DNA of 64,000 bases from Glaciecola sp049650345. GTDB taxonomy: Bacteria; Pseudomonadota; Gammaproteobacteria; Enterobacterales; Alteromonadaceae. Position numbers and translations under genes: made by a program. Within the stretch, counting starts at the first letter, position 1, and every line of letters begins with the position of its first letter. Where the stretch lies: positions 51,818 through 115,817 of the forward strand of contig JBARZY010000101.1 of NCBI GenBank assembly GCA_049650345.1, read 5' to 3'. Shown piece after piece: positions 34,146 to 42,667 of the stretch. The notes under the pieces are model-generated. The model saw nothing but the letters and a program-made list of their open reading frames with translations. It did no database searches and was not told the DNA's origin.

Positions 34146-35995
34146 TGGTACAAAGAGTCAAAGTAAGGCTTGGTGACTTATTGGTTCAAAATGGCCTCAT
34201 TAATGAGCAACAACTACAAGGCGCACTGGGCGAACAACGTCAATCAGGCAGAAAGTTAGGGGCCACTCTGGTTACGATGGGCTTGGTAACAGAGTATCAG
34301 TTGCTTGAATTACTGTCTGAGCATTTAAAAGTACCGCTTATCCAGTTGTCAGACTATAAAGTCAATCCAAATGTTGTGCGTTTATTACCTGAAATTCAGG
34401 CGCGTAGATACAGAGCTTTGGTGCTTGACGATAAAGGCGACCACTTACTAATAGGCATGAGTGATCCTGCAGATTTGAATGCGGTAGATGAACTCAGTGC
34501 AAAACTACCAAAACCAATAGAAGTCGCAGTGGTAAGTGAAACAGAACTGTTTGACGCTTACGAAAATTTCTATCGTAAAACTGAAGAAATTGCATCATTT
34601 GCTCAAGAGCTAGCGGATGAATATTCTGATGATACAGAGTTTCAGCTCTCTAGTGGTTTAACCGATGATGAAGACAACGTGGTAGCAAAACTACTGCAGT
34701 CTATCTTTGAAGACGCCATACTTGCTAAGGCGTCTGATATACATATAGAGCCCGACGAGCGACAACTACGCATAAGGCAGCGGGTAGACGGGGTATTACA
34801 AGAAAACCTGATCCAAGAAGCTAATATTGCCGCTGCATTAGTACTTCGGTTGAAATTGATGTCAGGCTTAGATATTTCTGAAAAGCGACTGCCGCAAGAC
34901 GGTCGTGCACAAGTGACCATTAAAAACCGGCCAGTAGATGTTCGGGTATCAACGATGCCCGTGCAACAGGGTGAATCGGTGGTGTTGCGTTTACTAGACC
35001 AATCTCAAGGCTTACTCAGTTTAGAACAAATAGGGATGCCGCAACACCTGATGCAACAATTTCGTACTCTACTGAAGCGTCCCCACGGCATGATACTAGT
35101 AACCGGTCCTACAGGCTCGGGGAAAACAACAACCTTGTACGGCGCACTCAATGAATTGAATAAACCTGAATGTAAAATCATTACGGTTGAAGACCCTGTT
35201 GAGTACAGGCTCCCGCGGATAAATCAGGTTCAGGTAAATCACAAAATAGATCTAACCTTTTCAAATATATTGCGCACTACGCTCAGACAAGACCCTGATA
35301 TTCTCATGGTGGGAGAAATGCGCGACCATGAAACCGTTGAAATTGGCTTGCGTGGTGCGCTTACCGGTCACCTAGTGTTATCTACTTTACATACTAACGA
35401 TGCAATTAGCAGTGCTATTCGTTTACTTGATATGGGCGCACCGGGCTATTTAGTGGCCAGTTCACTTAAAGCAATTGTGGCGCAACGCTTAGTCAGAAAG
35501 ATTTGTGAGAATTGCACCACCAGTGCAGAGCCTGATGCAGAGCATTTATTATGGCTTTCTCAGTTGCAACTAGACCATAGCAATCACGATTTCAAAAAAG
35601 GCAAAGGTTGTCAGCGTTGTAATTTTACAGGTTACAAAGGCCGTGTTGGGGTGTTTGAGTTATTGCAGTTAAATGAAGCAATGATGGTTGCCTTGAAAAA
35701 TAACGATACCGCTCAGTTTACACATGCCGCAATGCAATCACCTGCGTTTAGACCATTGGCTATGGCGGCACTGGATTATGCAAAAGTAGGGGTCACGTCG
35801 CTAGATGAAGTGATGCGATTGGTTGAAATGGTCAGTGATACACCCTTAGAAGAAAGCGTTTTGCAAGCAACTCAAGATTCAGATAACGTGCCTGTCCAGG
35901 AAAAAGTGCCTGTCCAGGAAAGTGAGATGCAAGCCAGTCAAACTTTGCCAAAGAAACCGCAAGGCGGTGGCTTTAGTTTAGAGGATATTGATTGA
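34145..35995 (+). CDS. mshE: MSHA extension ATPase MshE
   Basis: A 616-residue GspE/PilB-type ATPase that drives pilus extension. The N-terminal MshEN domain has two copies of the c-di-GMP-binding motif, RLGDLLVQNGLI...LGEQ at about residues 7-30 and KLGATLVTMGLV...LSEH at about 37-60, so c-di-GMP control is expected. The ATPase has Walker A GPTGSGKTTT, the Asp box (ITVEDPVEY), Walker B (PDILMVGEMRD), the His box, and a zinc module (CENC, CQRC). An unusual C-terminal tail carries VPVQE twice, encoded by tandem TGGACAGGCA repeats. It overlaps mshN by TAATG. Confidence 0.95.
   Translation: MVQRVKVRLGDLLVQNGLINEQQLQGALGEQRQSGRKLGATLVTMGLVTEYQLLELLSEHLKVPLIQLSDYKVNPNVVRLLPEIQARRYRALVLDDKGDHLLIGMSDPADLNAVDELSAKLPKPIEVAVVSETELFDAYENFYRKTEEIASFAQELADEYSDDTEFQLSSGLTDDEDNVVAKLLQSIFEDAILAKASDIHIEPDERQLRIRQRVDGVLQENLIQEANIAAALVLRLKLMSGLDISEKRLPQDGRAQVTIKNRPVDVRVSTMPVQQGESVVLRLLDQSQGLLSLEQIGMPQHLMQQFRTLLKRPHGMILVTGPTGSGKTTTLYGALNELNKPECKIITVEDPVEYRLPRINQVQVNHKIDLTFSNILRTTLRQDPDILMVGEMRDHETVEIGLRGALTGHLVLSTLHTNDAISSAIRLLDMGAPGYLVASSLKAIVAQRLVRKICENCTTSAEPDAEHLLWLSQLQLDHSNHDFKKGKGCQRCNFTGYKGRVGVFELLQLNEAMMVALKNNDTAQFTHAAMQSPAFRPLAMAALDYAKVGVTSLDEVMRLVEMVSDTPLEESVLQATQDSDNVPVQEKVPVQESEMQASQTLPKKPQGGGFSLEDID
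35888..35923 (-). repeat. Tandem TGGACAGGCA unit in the mshE tail
   Basis: Two 18-bp units (each containing GTGCCTGTCCAGGAAA) encode KVPVQE-like repeats. Exact words lie at 35889-35898 and 35907-35916 on the minus strand. These are the last copies in the window. Confidence 0.85.
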
Positions 35996-37218
35996 TGCCG
36001 GCGTTTACTTATAAAGGACGCTCGGCTTCGGGTGATATACAAGAGGGCGACATTGATGCGATTGATGTATCAAGTGCTGCTAAAACATTGCTTAGCCAGA
36101 GTATTACGCCGATAGAAATTGTTGCCGCTCAGAAAAGTGGTGCGGATGCGATTGACCTTAAGAAAGACGTTAACTTTTTTACGCCTAAAGTAAAGCTCGA
36201 TGAGCTGGTTATATTTGCCAGGCAAATGTATTCCTTAACAAAGGCTGGGATACCGATTATTCGCGCAGTAAGTGGATTAACTACGACGAAGTCCTTACGT
36301 TTGCGTGATGCCTTAAAAGACGTGATTCTGAATTTAGAGAAAGGGCGCAGTTTTTCCTCTGCACTTGCGCAGCATCCTACTATTTTCAATCAACTTTTTG
36401 TAAGTGTGGTGCATGTTGGTGAAAGTACCGGCCAATTGGATTCTGCATTTTTACAACTGGCAACATACTTAGAGCGGGAACAAGCCACCCGTAAGCAAAT
36501 TAAAGCAGCTACACGCTATCCTATTTTCGTCATCGCGGCAATTACAGCCGCGCTGGTCATAATGAACATTATGGTGATCCCAGTCTTTGCCGACATGTTT
36601 TCAAAATTTGGTACAGAATTGCCCGCAACCACACGCTTTTTACTGGCCATGTCAGATTTCTTTGTGAATAGGTGGTACGTGCTGATTGGTGGATTATTGG
36701 TATTGTTTTTTATAACAAAACAATACACAAATACCCAACAGGGCAAGATTAAATGGGATCATTTAAAAATAACTGCGCCTGTCATTGGCAACATAGTAGA
36801 AAGAAGCTTGCTTGCGCGCTTCTCACGCAGTTTTTCAATGATGTTAAAGGCTGGTGTTCCGCTAACTACAGCGCTTACTTTGGTCTCAGATGCCGTGAGT
36901 AATGCCTATATGGCTGATGCTATTTTAACTATGCGTAAACGCATCGAGAAAGGTGAAAGTTTAACCAGAGTGGCCCTAGCCAGCAATTTATTTACGCCTT
37001 TGGTCCTGCAAATGATAAGCGTAGGCGAAGAAACGGGGCGCGTAGATGAACTGTTAGAAGAAGTTTCTGATTTTTATGAACGTGAAGTCGACTATGACTT
37101 AAGTAGCTTAACCGCCAAAATAGAGCCCATATTGATTTCTATTGTGGCAGCAATGGTGTTGGTACTAGCGCTAGGCATATTCACGCCAATGTGGGACATG
37201 ATGGGGGCGGTTAGTTAA
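35995..37218 (+). CDS. mshG: MSHA inner-membrane platform protein MshG
   Basis: A 407-residue GspF/PilC-family polytopic platform. The two GspF domains are visible: FARQMYSLTKAGIPIIRAV near residue 75 and FSRSFSMMLKAGVPLTTAL near 280, each followed by a VGE.TG segment, with membrane helices between and at the end. The ATG overlaps the mshE stop (TGATG), with GAGG ten bases upstream. Confidence 0.93.
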   Translation: MPAFTYKGRSASGDIQEGDIDAIDVSSAAKTLLSQSITPIEIVAAQKSGADAIDLKKDVNFFTPKVKLDELVIFARQMYSLTKAGIPIIRAVSGLTTTKSLRLRDALKDVILNLEKGRSFSSALAQHPTIFNQLFVSVVHVGESTGQLDSAFLQLATYLEREQATRKQIKAATRYPIFVIAAITAALVIMNIMVIPVFADMFSKFGTELPATTRFLLAMSDFFVNRWYVLIGGLLVLFFITKQYTNTQQGKIKWDHLKITAPVIGNIVERSLLARFSRSFSMMLKAGVPLTTALTLVSDAVSNAYMADAILTMRKRIEKGESLTRVALASNLFTPLVLQMISVGEETGRVDELLEEVSDFYEREVDYDLSSLTAKIEPILISIVAAMVLVLALGIFTPMWDMMGAVS

Positions 37219-37220
37219 AT

Positions 37221-37697
37221 ATGGCCAAACGTAAAGCAAACGTAAACCTGCTTAGGTTTGCGTTAGTAGCGTGCGTCGTCATGGCTATATTGGGTTTAAT
37301 GCTCAATTATCTGTTTATTAAACCCGCTAAGTGGCGAGGGGTTAACGGCCAGATGCTGCAAACTAGTATGCAAAGTGCCTTAAGTCATATGTATTGGCAG
37401 TGGCAAAACAAAGGTCGCCCAAGCATATTAGTGTTTACACCTGAAAACAGCTCAGGTGGTTATGAAATTACAATGAACGACTTGGGAATTCCGGTTATTT
37501 CTGCCAACGAGCAAGGATGTAAAACGCTAATGCCATGGTTGATTACACAGGATGTGCTTCGCAAACAAATAAAGGTGTCGATGGAAGTTATCGATGCAAA
37601 TAATCAAGAGAGCCTGATATGCAAATTTCAATATCAGCAATACATTTACCAGTACCACGTTGTGAGTGGCCAGTTACACACTAAAATATTGGAGTAA
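37221..37697 (+). CDS. mshF: MSHA biogenesis protein MshF
   Basis: A 158-residue protein with one N-terminal membrane segment (LLRFALVACVVMAILGLMLNY split across residues 9-30), a short WRGVNGQML segment and a small periplasmic domain. I identify it by position between mshG and mshB and by size; the fold is unknown. It is 2 bases from mshG and 3 from mshB. Confidence 0.75.
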   Translation: MAKRKANVNLLRFALVACVVMAILGLMLNYLFIKPAKWRGVNGQMLQTSMQSALSHMYWQWQNKGRPSILVFTPENSSGGYEITMNDLGIPVISANEQGCKTLMPWLITQDVLRKQIKVSMEVIDANNQESLICKFQYQQYIYQYHVVSGQLHTKILE

Positions 37698-37700
37698 GTC

Positions 37701-38324
37701 ATGCAAAACATGCATAAACACCTGTCAAAAAGCCACCCTCTACAAGCGGGTTTTACACTAATAGAATTAGTCATTGTGGTGGTCATATTAGGCTTACTTG
37801 CGGCTACGGCAATACCGCGTTTTCTAAACGTGACCGAAGATGCAGAGGATGCCACGGTAGAAGGTGTTGCCGGTGGTTATGCCACGGGGGTTGGATTAGT
37901 AAGAGCGCAGTGGGAGATTGAAGCTCGCCCGCGTTTTAATCTTTCTGATAACAAATCGTTTGTCACTATTGAAGGTATTCGTGTAGGCATTGATGGCGAT
38001 ACAGGCTACCCAACTGGACAATTGGATAATGACAGCAGCAGTGAAGATGATGCAATGAGTCAACTTGATTGCGAAAGTATATTTAATTTAATTATGCAAA
38101 GCGCACCGACCATTACCTCAGATTGGGATCCGGTAACAGCACAAGAATTCCGATATTTTACCAACGTAAACGCCGGAGCAGGCTCGGGTTCAAATGACGT
38201 ATGTCATTATTATTTAATGCAAACTATCAAGAATCAACAACAAGAGCCGTTAACCATTAACGAAGGGAACGGCTTTGTGTACGACCCTCGAATTGGTCAA
38301 GTACAAGTTTTCAGCAACAATTAA
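37701..38324 (+). CDS. mshB: MSHA minor prepilin MshB
   Basis: A 207-residue type IV prepilin. The leader ends in LQAG, and the mature protein starts FTLIELVIVVVILGLLAAT with Glu5 present. The C-terminal half is a globular domain with a possible Cys pair. It probably primes or caps the pilus. Confidence 0.88.
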   Translation: MQNMHKHLSKSHPLQAGFTLIELVIVVVILGLLAATAIPRFLNVTEDAEDATVEGVAGGYATGVGLVRAQWEIEARPRFNLSDNKSFVTIEGIRVGIDGDTGYPTGQLDNDSSSEDDAMSQLDCESIFNLIMQSAPTITSDWDPVTAQEFRYFTNVNAGAGSGSNDVCHYYLMQTIKNQQQEPLTINEGNGFVYDPRIGQVQVFSNN

Positions 38325-38350
38325 TTTTACACGCTAGCGAGGAGCTAATC

Positions 38351-38839
38351 ATGAAGCAGCAAAAAGGCTTTACACTTATAGAACTAATTATAGTTATTGT
38401 TATTTTGGGAATACTGGCGGTAACCGCTGCCCCGCGTTTTATTGATATTCAAAAAGACGCTCGTACCGAAACTATGCAAGGCGTGAAAGCCGCTATCCAA
38501 GGAGCCTCGCAGTTAGTTTATGCGAAAGCGGCCATAAAAGGCGTGCAAAAAGCGGCCGACAGCACGGTGACCATAGGTACTGATACTATAGACATTAAGT
38601 ATGGTTATCCAGATGCTGCAAACCTTACTACCATGGCTGCGTTTCAAGAGTTTGTTGATATTGACGACGAAAAGTTAGAAATTGAAGCAGTATCAACCGC
38701 AGATACTGTGCGTGTTAAATATGTGGGTATTGATTCTGACGATAGCGGAAGTACACCATTAGGTTGTTACATCATATATCGTGGCGCTACGGGTGAGGGT
38801 GTTGTGCCTTCTATTACAGTTAATTCAAGTAGCTGTTAA
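38351..38839 (+). CDS. mshA: MSHA major pilin MshA
   Basis: A 162-residue type IV pilin: a short leader MKQQKG, then FTLIELIIVIVILGILAVT and APRFIDIQKDAR, the usual MshA pattern. The C-terminal domain has a Cys pair (GCYIIYRG and the terminal SSC) that may form the D-loop disulfide. A GAGG-type ribosome binding site precedes it. It is the structural subunit of the mannose-sensitive haemagglutinin-type pilus used in surface attachment. Confidence 0.9.
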   Translation: MKQQKGFTLIELIIVIVILGILAVTAAPRFIDIQKDARTETMQGVKAAIQGASQLVYAKAAIKGVQKAADSTVTIGTDTIDIKYGYPDAANLTTMAAFQEFVDIDDEKLEIEAVSTADTVRVKYVGIDSDDSGSTPLGCYIIYRGATGEGVVPSITVNSSSC

Positions 38840-38858
38840 TTAGGCGATTTAGCGTGAT

Positions 38859-39419
38859 ATGACCTTGTCAAAAGACTCGCTGCTTTTATCATCAACTCAA
38901 CGAGGATTCACCCTGGTTGAGTTGATAACGGTCATTATATTATTGGGTATAGTGAGTTTAGCAATAGCTCCACGGTTTACAGGGTCTTCAGGTTTTGCCG
39001 AGTTTGGCTTACAAAAACAAGCCCTAAGCGCCATGCGAAACTTACAACTTAAAGCAATGCACGACACGCGTTCATCCTTTTGTTACAAATTTATTTTAGA
39101 TACTGATACCTCCCCCAATTTCGGCCCTACCGCCAGCTCATACCTCGATACTTCAGGCCAAGCGGCGGCTTCATGCGGCAACAGCATCAATCTAAATAGC
39201 CAAGAATTCTTGCGCTCTCAAGCTAGTGAAATGACCAATGAAGCAGTGTTGTTAGAGGCTGTTGACGGTACCACTGCAATTAGTTTTATCGAGTTTACCA
39301 ATTTGGGAAAACCAATCACATCGGTTGGTAATTGTGCCAGTGGCTGTACTATTCGTTTTGTTGGCGAAAATAGTGCCAATATCTGCGTAGTAAGTGAGGG
39401 GTATATACATGCTTGTTAA
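38859..39419 (+). CDS. mshC: MSHA minor prepilin MshC
   Basis: A 186-residue prepilin with leader ending in QRG and mature start FTLVELITVIILLGIVSLA. The body is pseudopilin-like. It overlaps mshD. Confidence 0.87.
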   Translation: MTLSKDSLLLSSTQRGFTLVELITVIILLGIVSLAIAPRFTGSSGFAEFGLQKQALSAMRNLQLKAMHDTRSSFCYKFILDTDTSPNFGPTASSYLDTSGQAAASCGNSINLNSQEFLRSQASEMTNEAVLLEAVDGTTAISFIEFTNLGKPITSVGNCASGCTIRFVGENSANICVVSEGYIHAC

Positions 39420-40014
39420 TAGGCAGGGTTATGCCAATCATCCGCAAGACGGTTTTACCTTGATAGAACTGGTAGTGGGAATTGTGATATTTTCGGTTGC
39501 CATGGTAATGGTCAGCTCAGTATTGTTGCCGCAAGCTAAACGCGGTATTGATCCACTGTGGCAAGTGCGTGCGGTTACCTTAGCGCAGTCGCTAATGAGC
39601 GAATTAAATGCAAAGGCATTTGATGAAAATGCCATAACGGGTAGTGGGGTGGAGGCATGCACATCTATTCGAGCATGCACAAATTCGGCAAATTTAGGTT
39701 TTGAAACGGGTGAAGTCAGGGCCAGCTTTGATGATATTGACGATTATCATGGTTTGGTATTGCAAGGGGTTGATATTGCTAACTCTACTAGTTCTGCTTT
39801 TTCAAGCAACACATCCAGTCTATTTTTGGGTTTTGAAGCAAGAATCTCAGTATTCTACGACGACAATTATGACGGTATTAACGATGATGACACCAACGGC
39901 GATGGAACCCTAGATAGCGGCACCTTAGTTGGAGAACGCAAATTAATTCAGATACAAATCATCACCCCTGATGGCGAGTTTGTGCCCTTTGCCACCTATA
40001 GAGACAATTACTGA
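39409..40014 (+). CDS. mshD: MSHA minor prepilin MshD
   Basis: A 201-residue prepilin. The ATG at 39409 has GAGGGG seven bases upstream; the reading frame is open from a GTG 15 bases earlier. The processing site is DG then FTLIELVVGIVIFSVAMVMV. An Asp-rich stretch (DDNYDGINDDDTNGDGT) resembles a calcium-binding loop. It overlaps mshC and mshO. Confidence 0.87.
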   Translation: MLVNRQGYANHPQDGFTLIELVVGIVIFSVAMVMVSSVLLPQAKRGIDPLWQVRAVTLAQSLMSELNAKAFDENAITGSGVEACTSIRACTNSANLGFETGEVRASFDDIDDYHGLVLQGVDIANSTSSAFSSNTSSLFLGFEARISVFYDDNYDGINDDDTNGDGTLDSGTLVGERKLIQIQIITPDGEFVPFATYRDNY

Positions 40015-40895
40015 TGAGTGGCTGCAATCGAAATCCGCATCCAAATAAACGGGTTCATTTAAATGAGCACGGGTTTACCCTAATTGAACTGATTGTGGTA
40101 GTCGTTATTTTAGGCATTGTGTCTATCAGTATTAGCGGTATTGTGCGCACCACTATCGATACGGTTAACACGGTGAGTGAGCGAGAAAATTTAGTTCGCG
40201 AAGGGAGCTATTTACTCGAGCGTTTCAATCGCGAACTTAATCGTGCAGTGCCCAACTCTGTGCGCATTGCAGGTAACGCTAATGCACATTGCATTGAGTT
40301 TGTTGCCTTAAATTATAGTACAAGCTATTTGTCTCTACCTCTGGTGGCGACTGCCGATGTGAGCGCCGATGTTATTGAACTAGTAGATATTAACAATACA
40401 CCTTATGTTTTGCAGCCTTCAGACATGGGAATTGTCTTCCCTACGCAGCCAAGTGAGGTATATGACGCTAGCCTCAATCATCGACAAAACGTTGTTAGTT
40501 GTACTGACGATGGCGATGGTGACTGTGCTACTAACGACGATAGCGACGCTGTTGTACAAGTCAGTTTTACTGACGGTTTTGATACCTCATCGCCCTCAAG
40601 GCGCATATATTTTGCTGACCAAGCTATTAGTTATTGCATGCGTAATAGTGCCGTGTACCGCCATGTGAGTGGCATAAATACCAATCAAACTATTTATACG
40701 ACCGGTGGTGCTTTGATGGCACAGGGATTGGTAAATACCCTAACGGCGAATGTTGTTACAGGCGAACAGAGCCCATTTACGCGAACGGACGCGACGCTTC
40801 AGCGAAATGCCGCTACCAGAGCATTATTTATATTTGGCCGCGAAGAAGAACGTGTCACATTTATGCAAGAGGTGCAAATTCCCAATGTACCTTAA
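40014..40895 (+). CDS. mshO: MSHA minor prepilin MshO
   Basis: A 293-residue GspJ-like prepilin: leader ends EHG, mature start FTLIELIVVVVILGIVSIS. A large C-terminal domain carries Asp-rich TDDGDGDC. It overlaps mshD and mshP by one to several bases. Confidence 0.87.
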   Translation: MSGCNRNPHPNKRVHLNEHGFTLIELIVVVVILGIVSISISGIVRTTIDTVNTVSERENLVREGSYLLERFNRELNRAVPNSVRIAGNANAHCIEFVALNYSTSYLSLPLVATADVSADVIELVDINNTPYVLQPSDMGIVFPTQPSEVYDASLNHRQNVVSCTDDGDGDCATNDDSDAVVQVSFTDGFDTSSPSRRIYFADQAISYCMRNSAVYRHVSGINTNQTIYTTGGALMAQGLVNTLTANVVTGEQSPFTRTDATLQRNAATRALFIFGREEERVTFMQEVQIPNVP

Positions 40896-41388
40896 TCAAG
40901 TCATTTGTTTTTTACAGACAAGACAAAAACGGCCTGCGAACATAAAAGAAGGGCTCCTTACTTTAGATACTGCACAATCGGGTAACATGACCGTAATAGC
41001 TCTATTTGTTATTGTGGTGGTTGGACTGCTTAGTGCCAGCCTAATTAAAATTGTATCCAGTGCGTCAAATACAACCGTAAGCCAAGTGTATGGTTTGCGC
41101 GCGCAACAAGCCGCACAAGCTGGCATACATAATTTATTACAAGCAAGTTTTCCAGCAGGAGCCGCAGCCCAAGCTTGCAATCAATCTGTAAATAGCCCAG
41201 CTTCATTTAGCAACGTAAATGGTTTGCAAGCGTGCAGCTATTTGGCGCAATGCTCGACCAATGCAATTCAATTTGCAGGCGTTGATTATTTACATTATAA
41301 ACTCAGCAGTACTGGCACATGCACGGTAGGTGAAGCAGTCATTAGCCGTACGTTGTCAGTAGATGCTACAGAAGCCGTGGTACCCTAA
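40885..41388 (+). CDS. mshP: MSHA biogenesis protein MshP
   Basis: A 167-residue membrane-anchored protein (PilX-like). The likely ATG at 40885 overlaps mshO; a longer frame upstream reads only antisense-like sequence inside mshO. One membrane segment (NMTVIALFVIVVVGLLSASLI split at residues 31-51) is followed by a Cys-rich small domain. It ends the operon: mshQ, usually next, is absent. The following 190 bases show only the mreB promoter region. Confidence 0.82.
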   Translation: MYLNQVICFLQTRQKRPANIKEGLLTLDTAQSGNMTVIALFVIVVVGLLSASLIKIVSSASNTTVSQVYGLRAQQAAQAGIHNLLQASFPAGAAAQACNQSVNSPASFSNVNGLQACSYLAQCSTNAIQFAGVDYLHYKLSSTGTCTVGEAVISRTLSVDATEAVVP

Positions 41389-41499
41389 AAGTAGTGCATT
41401 CACGAGTGCAGGTAATCGGTGTTTACATAGCTTACTCATCAAAACATTATGGGCACTTATATTGCTTGCTGCAAAAGCCTTTGCCATGCCGTCAAATTA

Positions 41500-41530
41500 T
41501 TGATGCGAAACCTTTTGAATTAGGTATACT
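41500..41530 (+). promoter_or_regulatory. Candidate mreB promoter
   Basis: A -35-like TTGATG (41500-41505) and a -10-like TATACT (41525-41530) are separated by 19 bases, slightly long, 50 bases before the mreB ATG. Confidence 0.35.
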
Positions 41531-41580
41531 TACACTACACTAAGCGTATTTGTTTAATAATAGAATAATAAAGGCTCTCC

Positions 41581-42624
41581 ATGTTCAAAAAGCTTCGAGG
41601 CATGTTTTCTAACGACCTGTCTATCGACCTGGGTACAGCAAACACTCTCATATATGTAAAAGATAACGGCATTGTTTTGAACGAGCCGTCAGTTGTGGCA
41701 ATTCGTCAAGAGCGCGCCGGTGGACCTAAAAGCGTTGCCGCGGTAGGTCACGAAGCCAAACAAATGTTGGGTAGAACGCCCGGCAATATCAAGGCGATAC
41801 GTCCGATGAAAGACGGCGTAATTGCCGACTTTTATGTCACTGAAAAAATGTTGCAGCACTTTATTAAACAAGTGCACGACAACAACTTCTTACGACCTTC
41901 ACCTCGCGTATTAGTTTGCGTGCCTTGTGGTTCCACACAGGTAGAACGCCGCGCGATACGTGAATCGGCGCTAGGTGCCGGTGCACGTGAAGTGTATTTA
42001 ATTGATGAGCCAATGGCGGCGGCAATTGGTTCGGGTTTACCTGTGTCTGAAGCAACTGGCTCTATGGTCGTTGACATAGGTGGTGGTACTACCGAAGTAG
42101 CAATTATTTCATTAAACGGCGTGGTTTATTCATCGTCTGTGCGTATTGGCGGTGATAAATTTGATGAAGCCATCATTAATTATATTCGCCGTAATTTTGG
42201 CTCATTAATTGGTGAGGCAACTGCTGAACGCATCAAGCATGAAATTGGTGCAGCTTACCCTGGCGAAGAAGTTAAAGAAATAGAGGTTCGTGGCCGTAAT
42301 CTGGCTGAAGGTGTGCCGCGCGGTTTCACTTTAAATAGCAACGAAATTCTAGAAGCCTTGCAAGAACCACTATCGGGTATTGTAAGTGCGGTTATGGTTG
42401 CCCTTGAGCAATCGCCTCCAGAGTTAGCGTCTGATATTTCAGAACGCGGTATGGTGTTAACTGGTGGTGGTGCTTTATTGAAAGACTTAGACCGCTTGTT
42501 AATGGAAGAAACGGGTATCCCAGTAGTAATTGCCGATGACCCACTCACTTGCGTTGCGCGTGGCGGTGGTAAAGCTTTCGACATGATTGATATGCATGGC
42601 GGCGACTTATTTAGCTACGATTAA
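41581..42624 (+). CDS. mreB: Rod-shape actin homologue MreB
   Basis: A 347-residue cytoskeletal ATPase that organises lateral cell-wall synthesis under the inner membrane. Actin-fold motifs are present: SIDLGTANTLIYV, VVDIGGGTTEVAII and MVLTGGGALLKDLDRLL. Length and sequence are standard. It starts the mre cluster after the msh operon, the usual order in Vibrio and Shewanella. Confidence 0.98.
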   Translation: MFKKLRGMFSNDLSIDLGTANTLIYVKDNGIVLNEPSVVAIRQERAGGPKSVAAVGHEAKQMLGRTPGNIKAIRPMKDGVIADFYVTEKMLQHFIKQVHDNNFLRPSPRVLVCVPCGSTQVERRAIRESALGAGAREVYLIDEPMAAAIGSGLPVSEATGSMVVDIGGGTTEVAIISLNGVVYSSSVRIGGDKFDEAIINYIRRNFGSLIGEATAERIKHEIGAAYPGEEVKEIEVRGRNLAEGVPRGFTLNSNEILEALQEPLSGIVSAVMVALEQSPPELASDISERGMVLTGGGALLKDLDRLLMEETGIPVVIADDPLTCVARGGGKAFDMIDMHGGDLFSYD

Positions 42625-42637
42625 TCAGGTACGTTAT

Positions 42638-42658
42638 AAGGCAAGCTAAGCTTGCCTT
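42638..42658 (+). terminator. Hairpin between mreB and mreC
   Basis: A perfect stem AAGGCAAGC / GCTTGCCTT with a TAA loop is followed by a short, interrupted T-run. It probably reduces read-through, giving more MreB than MreC. Confidence 0.6.
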
Positions 42659-42667
42659 CTTTATATT

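Noticed and set aside
40750..40884. N-terminal extension of mshP
   Set aside because: The extra residues overlap mshO in another frame and have no membrane or pilin-like character; the ATG at 40885 is better.
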